Under the pieces are notes generated by a model, which was given only the letters and a program-made list of their open reading frames with translations, did not search any database and had not been told where the DNA came from. DNA of 64,000 nucleotides from Treponema sp. (GTDB taxonomy: Bacteria; Spirochaetota; Spirochaetia; Treponematales; Treponemataceae), in contig JAKSLX010000009.1 of the NCBI GenBank assembly GCA_024400915.1, positions 1-64,000 of the forward strand, written 5' to 3'. Each line of letters opens with the position of its first letter. Position 1 is the first letter of the stretch. The position numbers and the translations under genes were made by a program. This document shows, piece by piece, positions 7,963 through 17,884 of this stretch.

Positions 7963-10554
7963 ATGAATTACGAACAGATGACAATCAAACTTCAGGAGGC
8001 TCTTCAGACTGCAGCTTCCATTGCTAGTCAGTGCGACCACAGCGAAATAGGCTGCGAACATATCCTTAAGGCATTTCTTGAACAGAAAGATGGACTTATT
8101 CCTCCTCTGGTTGAATGCGTTGGAATTCCAAAAGAAAAGCTTCTTTCAGAAACAGAAAAACTTCTGGATCAGTATCCAGTGGTTCGTGGACAGGCTCAGA
8201 CTGCCTTGTCTTCCGGGGCCCAGAAAGTTCTTGCAAAGGCAGAAAAGGAAATGGCTTCCCTCAAGGACCAGTTCCTTTCAGTTGAACATATTCTTCTTGC
8301 CATGTGCCAGGCAGATGACAGAACGGGAGAAATGCTTCGCCGCATGGGATGCGATAGAAATTCACTTCTTGGTGCATTGCAGAAAGTTCGCGGAAATCAG
8401 ACCATAGACAGCCAGGATCCTGAAAGCAAGATGCGCTCCCTTGAAAAATACTGCATCGACCTTACGGCTCGTGCCCGCCTTGACAGAATCGATCCTGTCA
8501 TTGGCCGCGACGAAGAAATCCGCCGTGTAATGCAGGTAATCAGTCGCCGTACAAAAAACAATCCTGTACTCATCGGAGAACCTGGTGTCGGTAAGACTGC
8601 CATTGTAGAAGGCCTTGCACGCCGAATTGCAAGCGGTGATGTTCCAGAAAGCCTTAAAGACAAACGGCTTCTTTCCCTTGATATGGGTGCCCTTGTTGCA
8701 GGTGCCAAATTCCGCGGTGAATTTGAAGAGCGCCTTAAGGCCGTAATCACAGAAGTTTCAAAAAGTGACGGACAGATAATCCTATTTATTGATGAACTTC
8801 ATACTATTGTAGGGGCAGGTGCTTCAGAAGGAAGCATGGATGCAGGAAACCTCCTAAAGCCTGCCTTGGCTCGCGGCGACATGCATGTAATCGGTGCAAC
8901 CACATTGAACGAGTACCGCAAGTACATAGAAAAGGATGCAGCCCTTGAACGAAGGTTCCAGCAGGTGTTCTGCCCTGAACCTACCGTTGAAGATACGATT
9001 GCAATTCTCCGTGGACTCCGCGACAGGTATGAAATCCATCATGGCGTAAAGATCAACGATGAAGCCTTAGTCTGTGCCGCAGTTTTAAGTGACCGCTACA
9101 TTACAAGCCGCTTTCTTCCTGACAAGGCGATTGATTTGGTTGATGAAGCTGCAAGCCGTCTAAAGATGGAAATTGAAAGCCAGCCGGTGGAACTTGATAA
9201 GCTTGAACGAAAGATCATGCAGCTTGAGATTGAACGTCAGTCACTCAAAAAGGAAGACGACCAGGCAAGCATTGAACGTCTTGAAAAACTTGAAAAGGAA
9301 CTGGCAGAAATCCAGGGACAGCGTGATGCAATGAAACTTCAGTGGCAGAACGAAAAGAACGTCATTGAAGGCAGCCGCAAACTAAAGGAAGATCTGGAAA
9401 AGGCAAAGTTTGACCTTGAACAGTTTACCCGCGAAGGTAACCTTGAAAAGGCTGCAGAACTCAAGTATTCGGTAATCCCTGAACTTGAGAAAAAGCTTGA
9501 GGATGAAAAAGCCAAGTCCGAAGTCAGCGATAATCCTGAAACTGCAGAAGAAAGGAAATCCCTTTTGCAAAAGGAAGTTACGGAAGAAGACATTGCCCGT
9601 GTTGTTTCTGTATGGACTGGAATTCCTGTAAGCAAGATGATGACAGGTGAAAAGCAGAAATACCTTCAGCTGGAAGAAGTAATGCACAGACGTGTTGTTG
9701 GACAGAATGCCGCCGTTACCGTAGTTGCTGATGCCATAAGGCGCAACAGAGCCGGGCTTTCTGATCCTAACAGACCGTTGGGAAGTTTCCTTTTCATTGG
9801 ACCTACAGGTGTTGGTAAGACTGAACTTGCCAAAACCCTTGCAGATTTTCTCTTTAACGATGAAAAATCCCTTACCCGCATAGATATGAGCGAGTATATG
9901 GAAAAGTTCAGCGTGACTCGCCTTATCGGTGCACCTCCAGGATATGTAGGTTACGATGAAGGAGGACAGCTTACAGAAGCCGTAAGGAGAAGACCATATT
10001 CAGTAATTCTTCTTGATGAAGTGGAAAAAGCTCATCCTGATGTGTTCAATGTTCTTCTTCAGGTGCTGGATGACGGTCGACTTACTGACGGACAGGGAAG
10101 GGTTGTGGACTTCAAGAACACCATCATAATCATGACAAGCAACCTTGGTTCAGATTTGATTCTTGATGCTGCTCCTGGTACTGAAAAGGAACTTGGAGTA
10201 AAACTTGATGGACTTCTCAAGAATTGCTTCCGCCCTGAATTCCTAAACAGAATCGACGAGATCGTTATGTTCAACCGTCTGGGAAAGGAACACATCGAAA
10301 GCATCGTAAAATTACAGCTTGACCGCGTTGCCAAAAGACTTGAGGACAGAAGGCTTTCAATTGAATTTGATGAATCTGCCCTTGATTTCCTTGCAGACAA
10401 AGGTTACGACCCGAGCTTCGGTGCCCGTCCTGTAAAGAGAGCCGTTCAGACTTGGGTAGAAAATCCTTTGTCAAAGCAGCTTCTTGAAGGAAAGTTTACA
10501 GAAGGATCTGTCATTAAGGTAACTGTCGCAGACGGAGAGCTGTCATTCTCATAA
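7963..10554 (+). CDS. clpB: ClpB disaggregase (AAA+ chaperone)
   Basis: Hexameric ATPase that resolubilises protein aggregates together with DnaK. The 863-residue product has the Clp N-domain repeats, the first AAA+ domain with Walker A GEPGVGKT and Walker B LFIDELH, the long coiled-coil middle domain (about 390-520) that marks ClpB rather than ClpA/ClpC, and the second AAA+ domain with GPTGVGKT and the GYVGYDEGGQLTEAVRR pore region. The reading frame opens at 7945, but the ATG at 7963 has AGAGGA upstream and gives the usual MNYEQMTIK start. No CIRCE element is visible. It is a monocistronic unit with terminators on both sides. Confidence 0.97.
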   Translation: MNYEQMTIKLQEALQTAASIASQCDHSEIGCEHILKAFLEQKDGLIPPLVECVGIPKEKLLSETEKLLDQYPVVRGQAQTALSSGAQKVLAKAEKEMASLKDQFLSVEHILLAMCQADDRTGEMLRRMGCDRNSLLGALQKVRGNQTIDSQDPESKMRSLEKYCIDLTARARLDRIDPVIGRDEEIRRVMQVISRRTKNNPVLIGEPGVGKTAIVEGLARRIASGDVPESLKDKRLLSLDMGALVAGAKFRGEFEERLKAVITEVSKSDGQIILFIDELHTIVGAGASEGSMDAGNLLKPALARGDMHVIGATTLNEYRKYIEKDAALERRFQQVFCPEPTVEDTIAILRGLRDRYEIHHGVKINDEALVCAAVLSDRYITSRFLPDKAIDLVDEAASRLKMEIESQPVELDKLERKIMQLEIERQSLKKEDDQASIERLEKLEKELAEIQGQRDAMKLQWQNEKNVIEGSRKLKEDLEKAKFDLEQFTREGNLEKAAELKYSVIPELEKKLEDEKAKSEVSDNPETAEERKSLLQKEVTEEDIARVVSVWTGIPVSKMMTGEKQKYLQLEEVMHRRVVGQNAAVTVVADAIRRNRAGLSDPNRPLGSFLFIGPTGVGKTELAKTLADFLFNDEKSLTRIDMSEYMEKFSVTRLIGAPPGYVGYDEGGQLTEAVRRRPYSVILLDEVEKAHPDVFNVLLQVLDDGRLTDGQGRVVDFKNTIIIMTSNLGSDLILDAAPGTEKELGVKLDGLLKNCFRPEFLNRIDEIVMFNRLGKEHIESIVKLQLDRVAKRLEDRRLSIEFDESALDFLADKGYDPSFGARPVKRAVQTWVENPLSKQLLEGKFTEGSVIKVTVADGELSFS

Positions 10555-10570
10555 AGAGGTCTGATTAAAA

Positions 10571-10613
10571 GGGCACCTGCAAATGATGTGAAACCTGCAG
10601 TGTGCTCCTTTTT
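10571..10613 (+). terminator. Terminator of clpB
   Basis: GGGCACCTGC near 10571-10580 pairs imperfectly with GCAGTGTGCTCC (10597-10608), followed by a T-run. Confidence 0.75.
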
Positions 10614-10614
10614 T

Positions 10615-10643
10615 TTGCATTTTTTACGAATATCCTATAAAAT
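10615..10643 (+). promoter_or_regulatory. Promoter of the rsgA-phoH-pgpH-ybeY-corC cluster
   Basis: TTGCAT (10615-10620), 17-base spacer, TAAAAT (10638-10643). The -10 ends 8 bases before the rsgA ATG, so the mRNA would have a leader of about 2 bases or none. The -35 lies in the T-run region of the clpB terminator. Confidence 0.55.
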
Positions 10644-10651
10644 ATAGGTAC

Positions 10652-11614
10652 ATGAATGGACTTATATTAAGCGGAAGTAAAAATGTATTTGAAGTCGAAT
10701 GCGACGACGGCATAACGCGTGACTGTACCATAAAGGGCAAGATCCTTAAGGATGTAGAAGGCTATTACAATCCTCTTGCTCCCGGTGACATTGTAGTCAT
10801 CGATGAAGAGACCCTTGAGGAAGAAAAAGGTCAGATACTTTCGCTTGTTCCACGAAAGAATGAATTTGTCCGCTGGAATATCAAGAAAAGGGAACCTCAG
10901 CTTCTGGCTGCAAACCTGGACTATCTTTTAATCGTAACCACACCCGATGAACCTCCTTTTAGACCAAGATTCATAGACAGGGCTCTTGCCCAGGCAGAAT
11001 ACGAAGGAATTACCCCTGTAATCGTATGCAACAAATATGATCTTGCGGCAGGTAGTTCCGATGAATTCCAGAACCAGCTGGATGTATGGGAAAAAGTTGG
11101 CTACAAGGTTATCCGTTCCAGTGCCAGAACAGGTGAAGGAATAGAAGAACTTGCACATCTCATAGAAAACAAGCTTTCGGCTTTTGTAGGTCAGAGCGGT
11201 GTTGGAAAAAGCTCCATCATCAATGTCCTTGACAATACTGTAGTACTCAAGACTGGAAGCCTTTCAAAAAAATACGGAAAGGGATGCCATACAACTACAA
11301 AAGGAACCCTCATTCACCTTCAGCTTAACGAGGCATTGATGGGCGGACTTATTGATGCAACTGCAAACATCATTGATACTCCTGGTGTCCGACGTTTCCT
11401 CCTTCACGATATTTCAGCAGAAAACCTTGCCCTTTACTACAGGGACTTTGCTCCATACATAGGAAAATGCGGTTTCGGCATGAGCTGCAGCCACAACGGG
11501 GAAAAGAATTGCGCCGTATGCCAGGCTGTAGAAGAAGGTAAGATTGCCCGTGAACGCTACGAAAGCTGGCAGAGGATTGTTGAAGAACTTAAGTCAGGTA
11601 GTTTTGAGGATTAG
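10652..11614 (+). CDS. rsgA: Ribosome biogenesis GTPase RsgA
   Basis: Circularly permuted GTPase that checks late 30S ribosome maturation. The 320-residue product has an N-terminal OB-fold and the permuted G-motif order: G4 CNKYD near residue 127, then G1 GQSGVGKSS near 178, then G3 DTPGVR near 242. The C-terminal zinc site follows (CGFGMSCSHNGEKNCAVC, with Cys and His ligands). It leads a cluster with phoH, pgpH, ybeY and corC, several of which act in ribosome or RNA maturation. The start lacks a clear Shine-Dalgarno but sits right behind a promoter. Confidence 0.95.
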   Translation: MNGLILSGSKNVFEVECDDGITRDCTIKGKILKDVEGYYNPLAPGDIVVIDEETLEEEKGQILSLVPRKNEFVRWNIKKREPQLLAANLDYLLIVTTPDEPPFRPRFIDRALAQAEYEGITPVIVCNKYDLAAGSSDEFQNQLDVWEKVGYKVIRSSARTGEGIEELAHLIENKLSAFVGQSGVGKSSIINVLDNTVVLKTGSLSKKYGKGCHTTTKGTLIHLQLNEALMGGLIDATANIIDTPGVRRFLLHDISAENLALYYRDFAPYIGKCGFGMSCSHNGEKNCAVCQAVEEGKIARERYESWQRIVEELKSGSFED

Positions 11615-11617
11615 TGG

Positions 11618-12568
11618 ATGAGCGCATATACCATAATCGTTCCTGACAGCAACATTCTTGCCCGCGTATGCGGAACAAATGACTGCAATTTAAAATTAAT
11701 AGAAGAATTTCTTGGGCTTCAGGTTTTTGCCCAAGGAAACGAACTTTCAATAGAAACCGAAGACCAGGCAATTCAGCAGCAGTTCAATTTCATAATAAAT
11801 AGAATACTTGATGAGTTTTCCGTGGACGGAAGTACCGTTACCGATGCAGAGATGATTCAGTCCGTGCTGAACAACGGCGGTACCGGTGACCACGAGTTCT
11901 TTTCAAGGTATTCTATTTCGATTCCGGGCGGCGTAAAGAAAGTTTACCCAAGAACAAGGGGACAGGCCCTTCTGGTTCAAAAAATGCGTTCCACCGACAT
12001 GGTTTTTGCCTGTGGTCCTGCGGGAAGCGGAAAAACTTTTCTTTGCGTTGCGGAGGCTCTAAGACTGCTGCTTTCCCATAAGGTAAATTCCATAGTGCTT
12101 ACAAGACCTGTTGTAGAAGCCGGTGAAAGTCTTGGTTTTTTACCCGGTGACCTCAACGAAAAAATCAATCCATACATAAGACCACTATACGATTCAATGG
12201 GTGCGGTTTTGCCTAAAGAGACTGTTAAAAGACTTACAGATAATGGTATAATTGAAGTAGCTCCCCTAGCTTACATGAGGGGCCGTACTTTGAATGACTG
12301 CGCCGTAATCCTTGATGAAGCTCAGAATACAACTACGGAACAGATGAAAATGTTTTTGACACGCATGGGTGAGAACTCAAAAGTTTTCATCACTGGTGAT
12401 CCGACCCAGGTTGATTTGCCAAAGAAAATCACATCGGGACTTGTTCATGCGCTTGAGATTTTGCGGGGCGTGGAAGGAATTTCCATTGCACAGCTTGATT
12501 CAGGCGATGTTGTCAGAAACGAATTGGTAAAGAAAATTATTCAGGCGTATGAAAATGAAGAGAAATGA
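11618..12568 (+). CDS. phoH: PhoH-family ATPase
   Basis: Cytoplasmic P-loop ATPase of the PhoH/YbeZ family, which commonly accompanies YbeY in RNA metabolism. The 316-residue product has an N-terminal nucleic-acid-binding-like segment (about 1-90) and the ATPase domain with Walker A GPAGSGKT near residue 131 and Walker B VILDEAQN near 229. It starts 3 bases after the rsgA stop and overlaps the start of pgpH, so it belongs to the same operon. YbeY and a CorC-like protein downstream reproduce the conserved ybeZ-ybeY-ybeX neighbourhood, with pgpH inserted. Confidence 0.93.
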   Translation: MSAYTIIVPDSNILARVCGTNDCNLKLIEEFLGLQVFAQGNELSIETEDQAIQQQFNFIINRILDEFSVDGSTVTDAEMIQSVLNNGGTGDHEFFSRYSISIPGGVKKVYPRTRGQALLVQKMRSTDMVFACGPAGSGKTFLCVAEALRLLLSHKVNSIVLTRPVVEAGESLGFLPGDLNEKINPYIRPLYDSMGAVLPKETVKRLTDNGIIEVAPLAYMRGRTLNDCAVILDEAQNTTTEQMKMFLTRMGENSKVFITGDPTQVDLPKKITSGLVHALEILRGVEGISIAQLDSGDVVRNELVKKIIQAYENEEK

Positions 12569-14393
12569 TGACAGAAAAACGGTATCGGCTATAATTTCAG
12601 AATCCCTTGGGGCTTATTTTAAGAGGGATTACCCTGTGCTGCTTCTTTTGTTCCTGACATTGGCAGTGACGGTCTCACTCTGTTTTGTAAAGATTTCCAC
12701 CACAAATACAATTGCATCCTTCAATATAGATGATTATGAAGTCGGGCAGATTGCCGATGTTACAATCAAGGCCATCAAGACTTTGCCTGCCGACTATGAC
12801 AATCCTATTCCCATTGAAAAGGGGGAAAAGGTTATCAGAAAAGGTTTTCCGATTACGGAAGACGGTTATGCAAAGTTAAAGAAGATGTCCGAATCACCTG
12901 TTTACATTGACTACAGGGCTTTTGCGAATTCAATCATCTACCACATTCTGATGGTTGTGCTTTTCTTCTTTTTCTTTTCGAGAATTTATTTCAAGACTAA
13001 CATGATTGAGTTCAAGGAACTCGTTACTGAATGCGTTTTCTATGTGATCATTTTTGCGTCGGTAATATTCGGTTCCAAACTGACTTATTTTTCTTCGCCT
13101 TTTGCATTGTGCGCCATTATTCCAGCACCTCTGTTCATCTTCCTCATTGCAATCCTGTTCGGACAGCTTAATGCCGTTTTCTTTGCTGTAATGATTTCAC
13201 TTGCAGTCCTTAATGCAACTTCATATCAGATAGTTCCGTTCCTTTTTGTGCTTTCAACTTCCTTTGCCTCTTCAAGGCTTGTCCGCAAAATCGACCGCAG
13301 AACAGACATGGTTTTTGTTTCCGTTCTTCAGGCTGTCCTTAATGCAGTTTTTCTTGTGATTTTCAAGATTGTCTTCAACGATTCTTTTGCAAACGGAATT
13401 GGTGCTATCGTCGGAGTAATTCTCAACGGATTCTTCTCGGGCATCCTTTGCCTTGGACTCCTTACACCTCTTGAGCTTCTCTTGAATACTGCTTCCGTAT
13501 TCCGCCTGATGGATTTAAGCGACCTGAACAATCCTTTCATGAAGAAGATGCTTGTAACTGCAAGCGGTACATACAATCATTCCCTCATGGTAGCCTCCCT
13601 TGCAGAAGCTGCCTGTAACGAGGTTGGTGCAAATCCTCTTCTTGCCCGTGTTGGTGCCTACTATCACGACATCGGAAAAATGGATAATCCAGAATACTTT
13701 GTTGAAAACCAGGGTGGCGGTGAAAACATCCACAAGGAAATAAATCCTTCGCTTTCTGCAAGCGTAATCAGAACTCATGTTAAGCGTGGAATTGAAAAAG
13801 CCCATTCATTAAGACTTCCAAAACCAGTCATCGACATCATTTCGGAACACCACGGAAATCAGGTCATTGCATACTTTTACAATGAAGCCCTCAAAATCAA
13901 TCCAGATGTTTCTCCTGAAGACTATTCATACACAGGAAATCCTCCTTCAACAAAAGAAAGTGCCGTGGTGATGCTTGCTGATACTGTAGAAGCAGCCTGC
14001 CGCTCTCTTGATAAGCCTAGTGTTCCTAGACTTGAAAAATTCATTACGACTCTCATAACTGCAAAAATCGATCAGAAGCAGTTGGAAGACTGTAACCTTA
14101 CTTTCAATGACATTACTAAAATTCATGATGCCTTTGTTCAGATCCTTGCGGGATATTATCACAGCCGTACCAAGTATCCTGACCAGAAGGATCCTGATGG
14201 ACAGCAGTCTCAGCAGAATAATTCCGAAGTGCAGCCAAAAGTTCAGCCTGAAACTGAAAAGGCTCCGGAAGAAAAAGAAAGCAAGGCAGAAGAAAAAAAG
14301 TCTGAAGTAAAGAAAACTGAAGAAAAAAAATCCCTCAAGGATAAGGCGGAAAAAGTTGCCAGATCCACAAGAGAAAAAAAGGAAAAGAATTGA
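12549..14393 (+). CDS. pgpH: 7TM-HD cyclic-di-AMP phosphodiesterase-like protein (PgpH family)
   Basis: Membrane HD hydrolase of the 7TMR-HD family, whose studied members cleave c-di-AMP to pApA. The 614-residue product has one N-terminal membrane segment (about 23-45), a short extracytoplasmic part of about 75 residues that is much smaller than in Listeria PgpH, about seven membrane helices (125-320), and a cytoplasmic HD domain with NHS near 337 and YYHDIGK near 373. The C-terminus is a Glu/Lys-rich low-complexity tail of about 65 residues. Two ATG codons (12549, 12555) are possible starts, both inside the 3' end of phoH. The enzymatic role is inferred from the family; ligand specificity is not shown. 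Confidence 0.88.
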   Translation: MKMKRNDDRKTVSAIISESLGAYFKRDYPVLLLLFLTLAVTVSLCFVKISTTNTIASFNIDDYEVGQIADVTIKAIKTLPADYDNPIPIEKGEKVIRKGFPITEDGYAKLKKMSESPVYIDYRAFANSIIYHILMVVLFFFFFSRIYFKTNMIEFKELVTECVFYVIIFASVIFGSKLTYFSSPFALCAIIPAPLFIFLIAILFGQLNAVFFAVMISLAVLNATSYQIVPFLFVLSTSFASSRLVRKIDRRTDMVFVSVLQAVLNAVFLVIFKIVFNDSFANGIGAIVGVILNGFFSGILCLGLLTPLELLLNTASVFRLMDLSDLNNPFMKKMLVTASGTYNHSLMVASLAEAACNEVGANPLLARVGAYYHDIGKMDNPEYFVENQGGGENIHKEINPSLSASVIRTHVKRGIEKAHSLRLPKPVIDIISEHHGNQVIAYFYNEALKINPDVSPEDYSYTGNPPSTKESAVVMLADTVEAACRSLDKPSVPRLEKFITTLITAKIDQKQLEDCNLTFNDITKIHDAFVQILAGYYHSRTKYPDQKDPDGQQSQQNNSEVQPKVQPETEKAPEEKESKAEEKKSEVKKTEEKKSLKDKAEKVARSTREKKEKN

Positions 14394-14869
14394 TGAACCA
14401 GATTTTTGTCAGCTGCGAAGATGGCCTTGAAGAACCTTCGTGGATAAACAATATAGAACCTTTTGCACAGAAAGTCCTTGAAGAAGCTGGCTACGATGGA
14501 GAAGAAATTTCAATCCTCTTTTGCTCTGATCCAATGATAAAGGAACTGAATGCAAATTACAGGAACATAGATGCTCCAACGGATGTCCTCAGCTTTGAGA
14601 ACGGCGAAGAATATACCGACGAAGATGGTAAGGAATGGTTTCAGGCCGGTGATATTGCCATAAGCGTTGACACATTGCCAAAAAATGCAGAATACTTTGA
14701 AGTAAGCCAGAATGAAGAGTTAAAGCGACTTATCATTCACGGCATTCTTCATCTTAACGGATATGACCACGGAGAAGAACACGTGGAAAAAGGCGTTGAG
14801 CCAAAGTGCGAAATGCTTGTTCTTCAAAAAGATTTAATGGAAAAGTTTGAAAGTTATGGGCTTATTTAA
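14393..14869 (+). CDS. ybeY: Endoribonuclease YbeY
   Basis: Zinc-dependent single-strand endoribonuclease for rRNA maturation and quality control. The 158-residue product has the family signature HGILHLNGYDHGEEH, whose three His bind the metal. The ATG at 14393 shares a base with the TGA of pgpH, so translation is coupled; a TTG one codon upstream is less likely. It lies between pgpH and corC in a conserved order. Confidence 0.95.
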   Translation: MNQIFVSCEDGLEEPSWINNIEPFAQKVLEEAGYDGEEISILFCSDPMIKELNANYRNIDAPTDVLSFENGEEYTDEDGKEWFQAGDIAISVDTLPKNAEYFEVSQNEELKRLIIHGILHLNGYDHGEEHVEKGVEPKCEMLVLQKDLMEKFESYGLI

Positions 14870-15644
14870 ATTCGGTAAAAACAAAAAAGTAAAAAAAGAA
14901 AATCAGACTCAGGAAGAAGTTCAGCAGGAAATTCTTGCAGAAGAAAAAAATGACATGATTCAAGGTGTTGAAGAATTGTCTGCAACAACTGTAAAAGAAG
15001 TAATGGTTCCACGTATTGACGTAGACTTCATTTCCCTTGATACACCAGAAGATGAGCTTCTTAAAAAGGTTTCAGAAAGCGGACATTCCAGAATCCCCGT
15101 ATACAACGGAAGTATTGATAATGTTGTCGGTATCCTCTATGTAAAGGATTTGATTACTGTCCTTGCATCTAAGGAAGCCATAGACCTTGAGAAAATAATT
15201 CGCAAGCCATATTTTGTTCCTGAAAGCAAGCACATAGACAGCCTGCTACGTGAATTTAAAAGGCGTCATGTTCATATCGCTGTCGGCATCGATGAATACG
15301 GCGGAATAAGCGGAATCGTCTGCATGGAAGACATCATCGAAGAAATCGTCGGTGACATCCAGGATGAATTCGACCATGAACGCGAAGATATCATTTCCCT
15401 TGCTGAAAACTGCTGGATCTGTGATGCCCGCGTTGATCTGGACAGCCTAAATGAAGAGATAGGGTCTGGCTTCCCAACTGAAGAATTCGATACTCTTGGC
15501 GGATTCGTATTCGATCTATTTGGAAAGATTCCGGTTAAGTTTGAAAAGATTTCATGGAAGGATTATGATTTCATAGTTCAGGAAATGGAAGGGCATAAAG
15601 TAAATACAATTAAAATCGTTTATCACGGTGATAAAGCAGATTAA
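14856..15644 (+). CDS. CBS-domain protein, CorC/HlyC (YbeX) family
   Basis: Soluble protein of the CorC/YbeX group, often annotated as magnesium/cobalt efflux and in E. coli linked to ribosome maturation through its ybeY neighbourhood. The 262-residue product has a Glu/Lys-rich N-terminus, two CBS motifs (about 60-185, with VMVPRIDVDF and GIDEYGGISGIVCMEDIIEEIVG) and a C-terminal CorC-type domain (about 200-262). The membrane DUF21 domain of larger family members is absent. I start at the ATG at 14856, inside the end of ybeY, rather than a TTG three codons earlier. Confidence 0.9.
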   Translation: MGLFKFGKNKKVKKENQTQEEVQQEILAEEKNDMIQGVEELSATTVKEVMVPRIDVDFISLDTPEDELLKKVSESGHSRIPVYNGSIDNVVGILYVKDLITVLASKEAIDLEKIIRKPYFVPESKHIDSLLREFKRRHVHIAVGIDEYGGISGIVCMEDIIEEIVGDIQDEFDHEREDIISLAENCWICDARVDLDSLNEEIGSGFPTEEFDTLGGFVFDLFGKIPVKFEKISWKDYDFIVQEMEGHKVNTIKIVYHGDKAD

Positions 15645-15707
15645 TTCATAAAATGTTAGTGTGATTTCATAGTGGGTGGAATTACAGTTGTTTGTAATGA
15701 GGGGAAT

Positions 15708-17858
15708 ATGAAAAAACTTACATCTCTTTTACTGGCAGGAACCATAGCCGTTTCTATGTTTGCCCAGGGGATCCGTTCAGGCCGCAGTGCACTCGAACTT
15801 TTTTCCGACGGTCAGGAACTTCAGTCCCGCAAGCAGTGGTTTGATGCCATGGATCTTTATCAGGAAGCTCTTGGCATAAATCCTCAGTACGGTGAAGTAT
15901 GGTATAACATGGCCTTGTGTTCCTATGCCCTTGGTAGCTATGACCTTTGCGTTCAGTATGCAGACAATGCCGCAAAATATGCCCGTAATCTTTCGGACAT
16001 TCAGAACCTTAAGGGAATGGCTTTGATTTCCCTTGGACGCATTGATGAAGCAAAGGAAGTTTTTTCTACCATATTGAAGAAGTATCCAAACAATATCGAT
16101 GCAAGGTTTGGTCTTGCAGAACTTGATCTTCTTGACGGAAGAATCAGCGTTGCAGAAGGAAGATATCTTGATGCACTCAAGAGGGATTCTTCCAACAGAA
16201 AGGCTTTGCTTTCCCTTGCCCTTGTAAGTTCCGAAATGGGAAAGAACGAAGCTGCTGAACAGTACATCAAGCAGGCCCTTTCATATTATAGCGGAGAAGC
16301 AGAAGTTCACTACATGGCATCATACCTTGCCGCAAAGAATGGTGACTACAAGGTTGCAGAACAGAGGGCTAGGGCAGCAGTTCAGATCAACGGAGATTTG
16401 GATAAGGCCTATTCCCTTCTTGGACAGATCCTTTATGCCCAGAACCGCTACGAGGAAGTAATCGATATTTGTGATTTCCGAATTGGACGAAACAGGGATT
16501 CTTCTACTGCATGGTATTTGAAAGGACTTTCACAGCAGAAACTTGAGCGCTATTTTGATGCCATCGATACATACCAGACTGGTCTTACGATTAATCCTCA
16601 GGACGAAGTAATGAGAAATGCCCTTGAACTTCTTGTGGCACAGACACTTACAGTTGAAGACCCTCGAAGAAATATTTGGGCTGAATACCATTCAAAGAAA
16701 GCCGCAGAATTCGGACGTAACTTTGATGGAATATCAGAACGCTACGAATATCAGAAGGCACTTTCAGTTGCTCCGCTTAACGCTGCTGTAAGGCAGTCCT
16801 TTGCAGAAATGCTTGAGCGTGACGGGCTCTATGAACTTTATCTTCAGCAACTCAAGTTCATAAAGGAAAATGCAGAAGTACTTGAAAATGCTCCTGCCGT
16901 TCAGCTTGATGAAAATTCTCCTTCAAAGAAAAAAAGCAGGGCTCAGATTAAAAATGATGACGCCATAGAAAATTACGAAAGCCTCATGAGAAACAACATT
17001 TCTTCAAGGTGGAACATAGATCCTTTCTATTTGGACAAAACAAGATGGAACATCGGTATCTACTATACAAAGAAACCAGTTCAGCTTTTCCATGCAGACC
17101 TGGAAGAAATTTCCGCTTTGTCTGCAAGGGTTGCCTTCAGCGGAGTCCCTTCAACTGCAGTCGATGTTGAGGCAAAACCTGTCTCAAATTATGGTGAAGC
17201 TTTCCGCCTTGCCCGCACCCAGGGACGCGATTACTTTGTGATCATGACAGCGGAAGAAACCGAGCGTACCTATTCAATCGATGCGACAATTTATTCTGCT
17301 CGAACCGGAACAAAGACTTCGGAAATCCACGTTTACCGCACAGGAAATGACTGCATGGCAAAATCATTGCAGCGCTTCCGTGCAGGTGTTCTTGATATTC
17401 TTCCAATCCGTGGAAAGGTTCTTCAGAATGTTCAGGGAACACTTTTGCTTGATCTTGGAAAGAACGATGGTATTGCTGTTGATGCAGAATTCAACATTAT
17501 CCGCAAGGGTAGAATTGAGACCAACGATGAAGGTCCTGGCATCAAATACAATAAGAAGGATCTTCTTGGCACCGTAAAGGTTACTGCCTGTGATGAGGAA
17601 ATCTCCGAAGGTAAATATAAGAAGAACGGATTCTACGATACCTTGAATGTGGGAGATGAAATCATCCTTGTAAAGAATAAGGAAGATGGTAAGGACAAGG
17701 ATGGCAATGCCGCAACAGACAGCCGTCCTGCCGCAGATGCAGATGGTAAGGCAGCTACAGAAGCCGCCGCTGCCGCTGAAAAGGCTGCTATCAAGGAATC
17801 GTTGAAGCCTGTAAGCCGTGAAAACGACCTCATCCACCTAATCCGCGAAATACTTTAA
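15708..17858 (+). CDS. Exported TPR-repeat protein
   Basis: Probable periplasmic protein, 716 residues. A signal peptide (MKKLTSLLLAGTIAVSMFAQ) is followed by about eight tetratricopeptide repeats (about 20-330; for example ALSYYSGEAEVHYMASYLAA), a linker, a beta-rich domain (about 430-650) and an Ala-rich low-complexity tail. TPR domains bind partner proteins, so it may be a scaffold at the envelope. The frame opens at 15672, but the ATG at 15708 has GAGGGGA just upstream and begins the signal peptide. No specific function is known to me. It is followed 26 bases later by the Dabb gene. Confidence 0.85.
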   Translation: MKKLTSLLLAGTIAVSMFAQGIRSGRSALELFSDGQELQSRKQWFDAMDLYQEALGINPQYGEVWYNMALCSYALGSYDLCVQYADNAAKYARNLSDIQNLKGMALISLGRIDEAKEVFSTILKKYPNNIDARFGLAELDLLDGRISVAEGRYLDALKRDSSNRKALLSLALVSSEMGKNEAAEQYIKQALSYYSGEAEVHYMASYLAAKNGDYKVAEQRARAAVQINGDLDKAYSLLGQILYAQNRYEEVIDICDFRIGRNRDSSTAWYLKGLSQQKLERYFDAIDTYQTGLTINPQDEVMRNALELLVAQTLTVEDPRRNIWAEYHSKKAAEFGRNFDGISERYEYQKALSVAPLNAAVRQSFAEMLERDGLYELYLQQLKFIKENAEVLENAPAVQLDENSPSKKKSRAQIKNDDAIENYESLMRNNISSRWNIDPFYLDKTRWNIGIYYTKKPVQLFHADLEEISALSARVAFSGVPSTAVDVEAKPVSNYGEAFRLARTQGRDYFVIMTAEETERTYSIDATIYSARTGTKTSEIHVYRTGNDCMAKSLQRFRAGVLDILPIRGKVLQNVQGTLLLDLGKNDGIAVDAEFNIIRKGRIETNDEGPGIKYNKKDLLGTVKVTACDEEISEGKYKKNGFYDTLNVGDEIILVKNKEDGKDKDGNAATDSRPAADADGKAATEAAAAAEKAAIKESLKPVSRENDLIHLIREIL

Positions 17859-17884
17859 TTCAGAATTTTATTCAGGAGAAAAAT

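Noticed and set aside
7270..8061. 263-codon open frame on the minus strand over the cyclase-like gene and the clpB start
   Set aside because: It lies antisense to two genes with clear starts and crosses a terminator; its composition is that of a shadow frame and no motif or ribosome binding site supports it.
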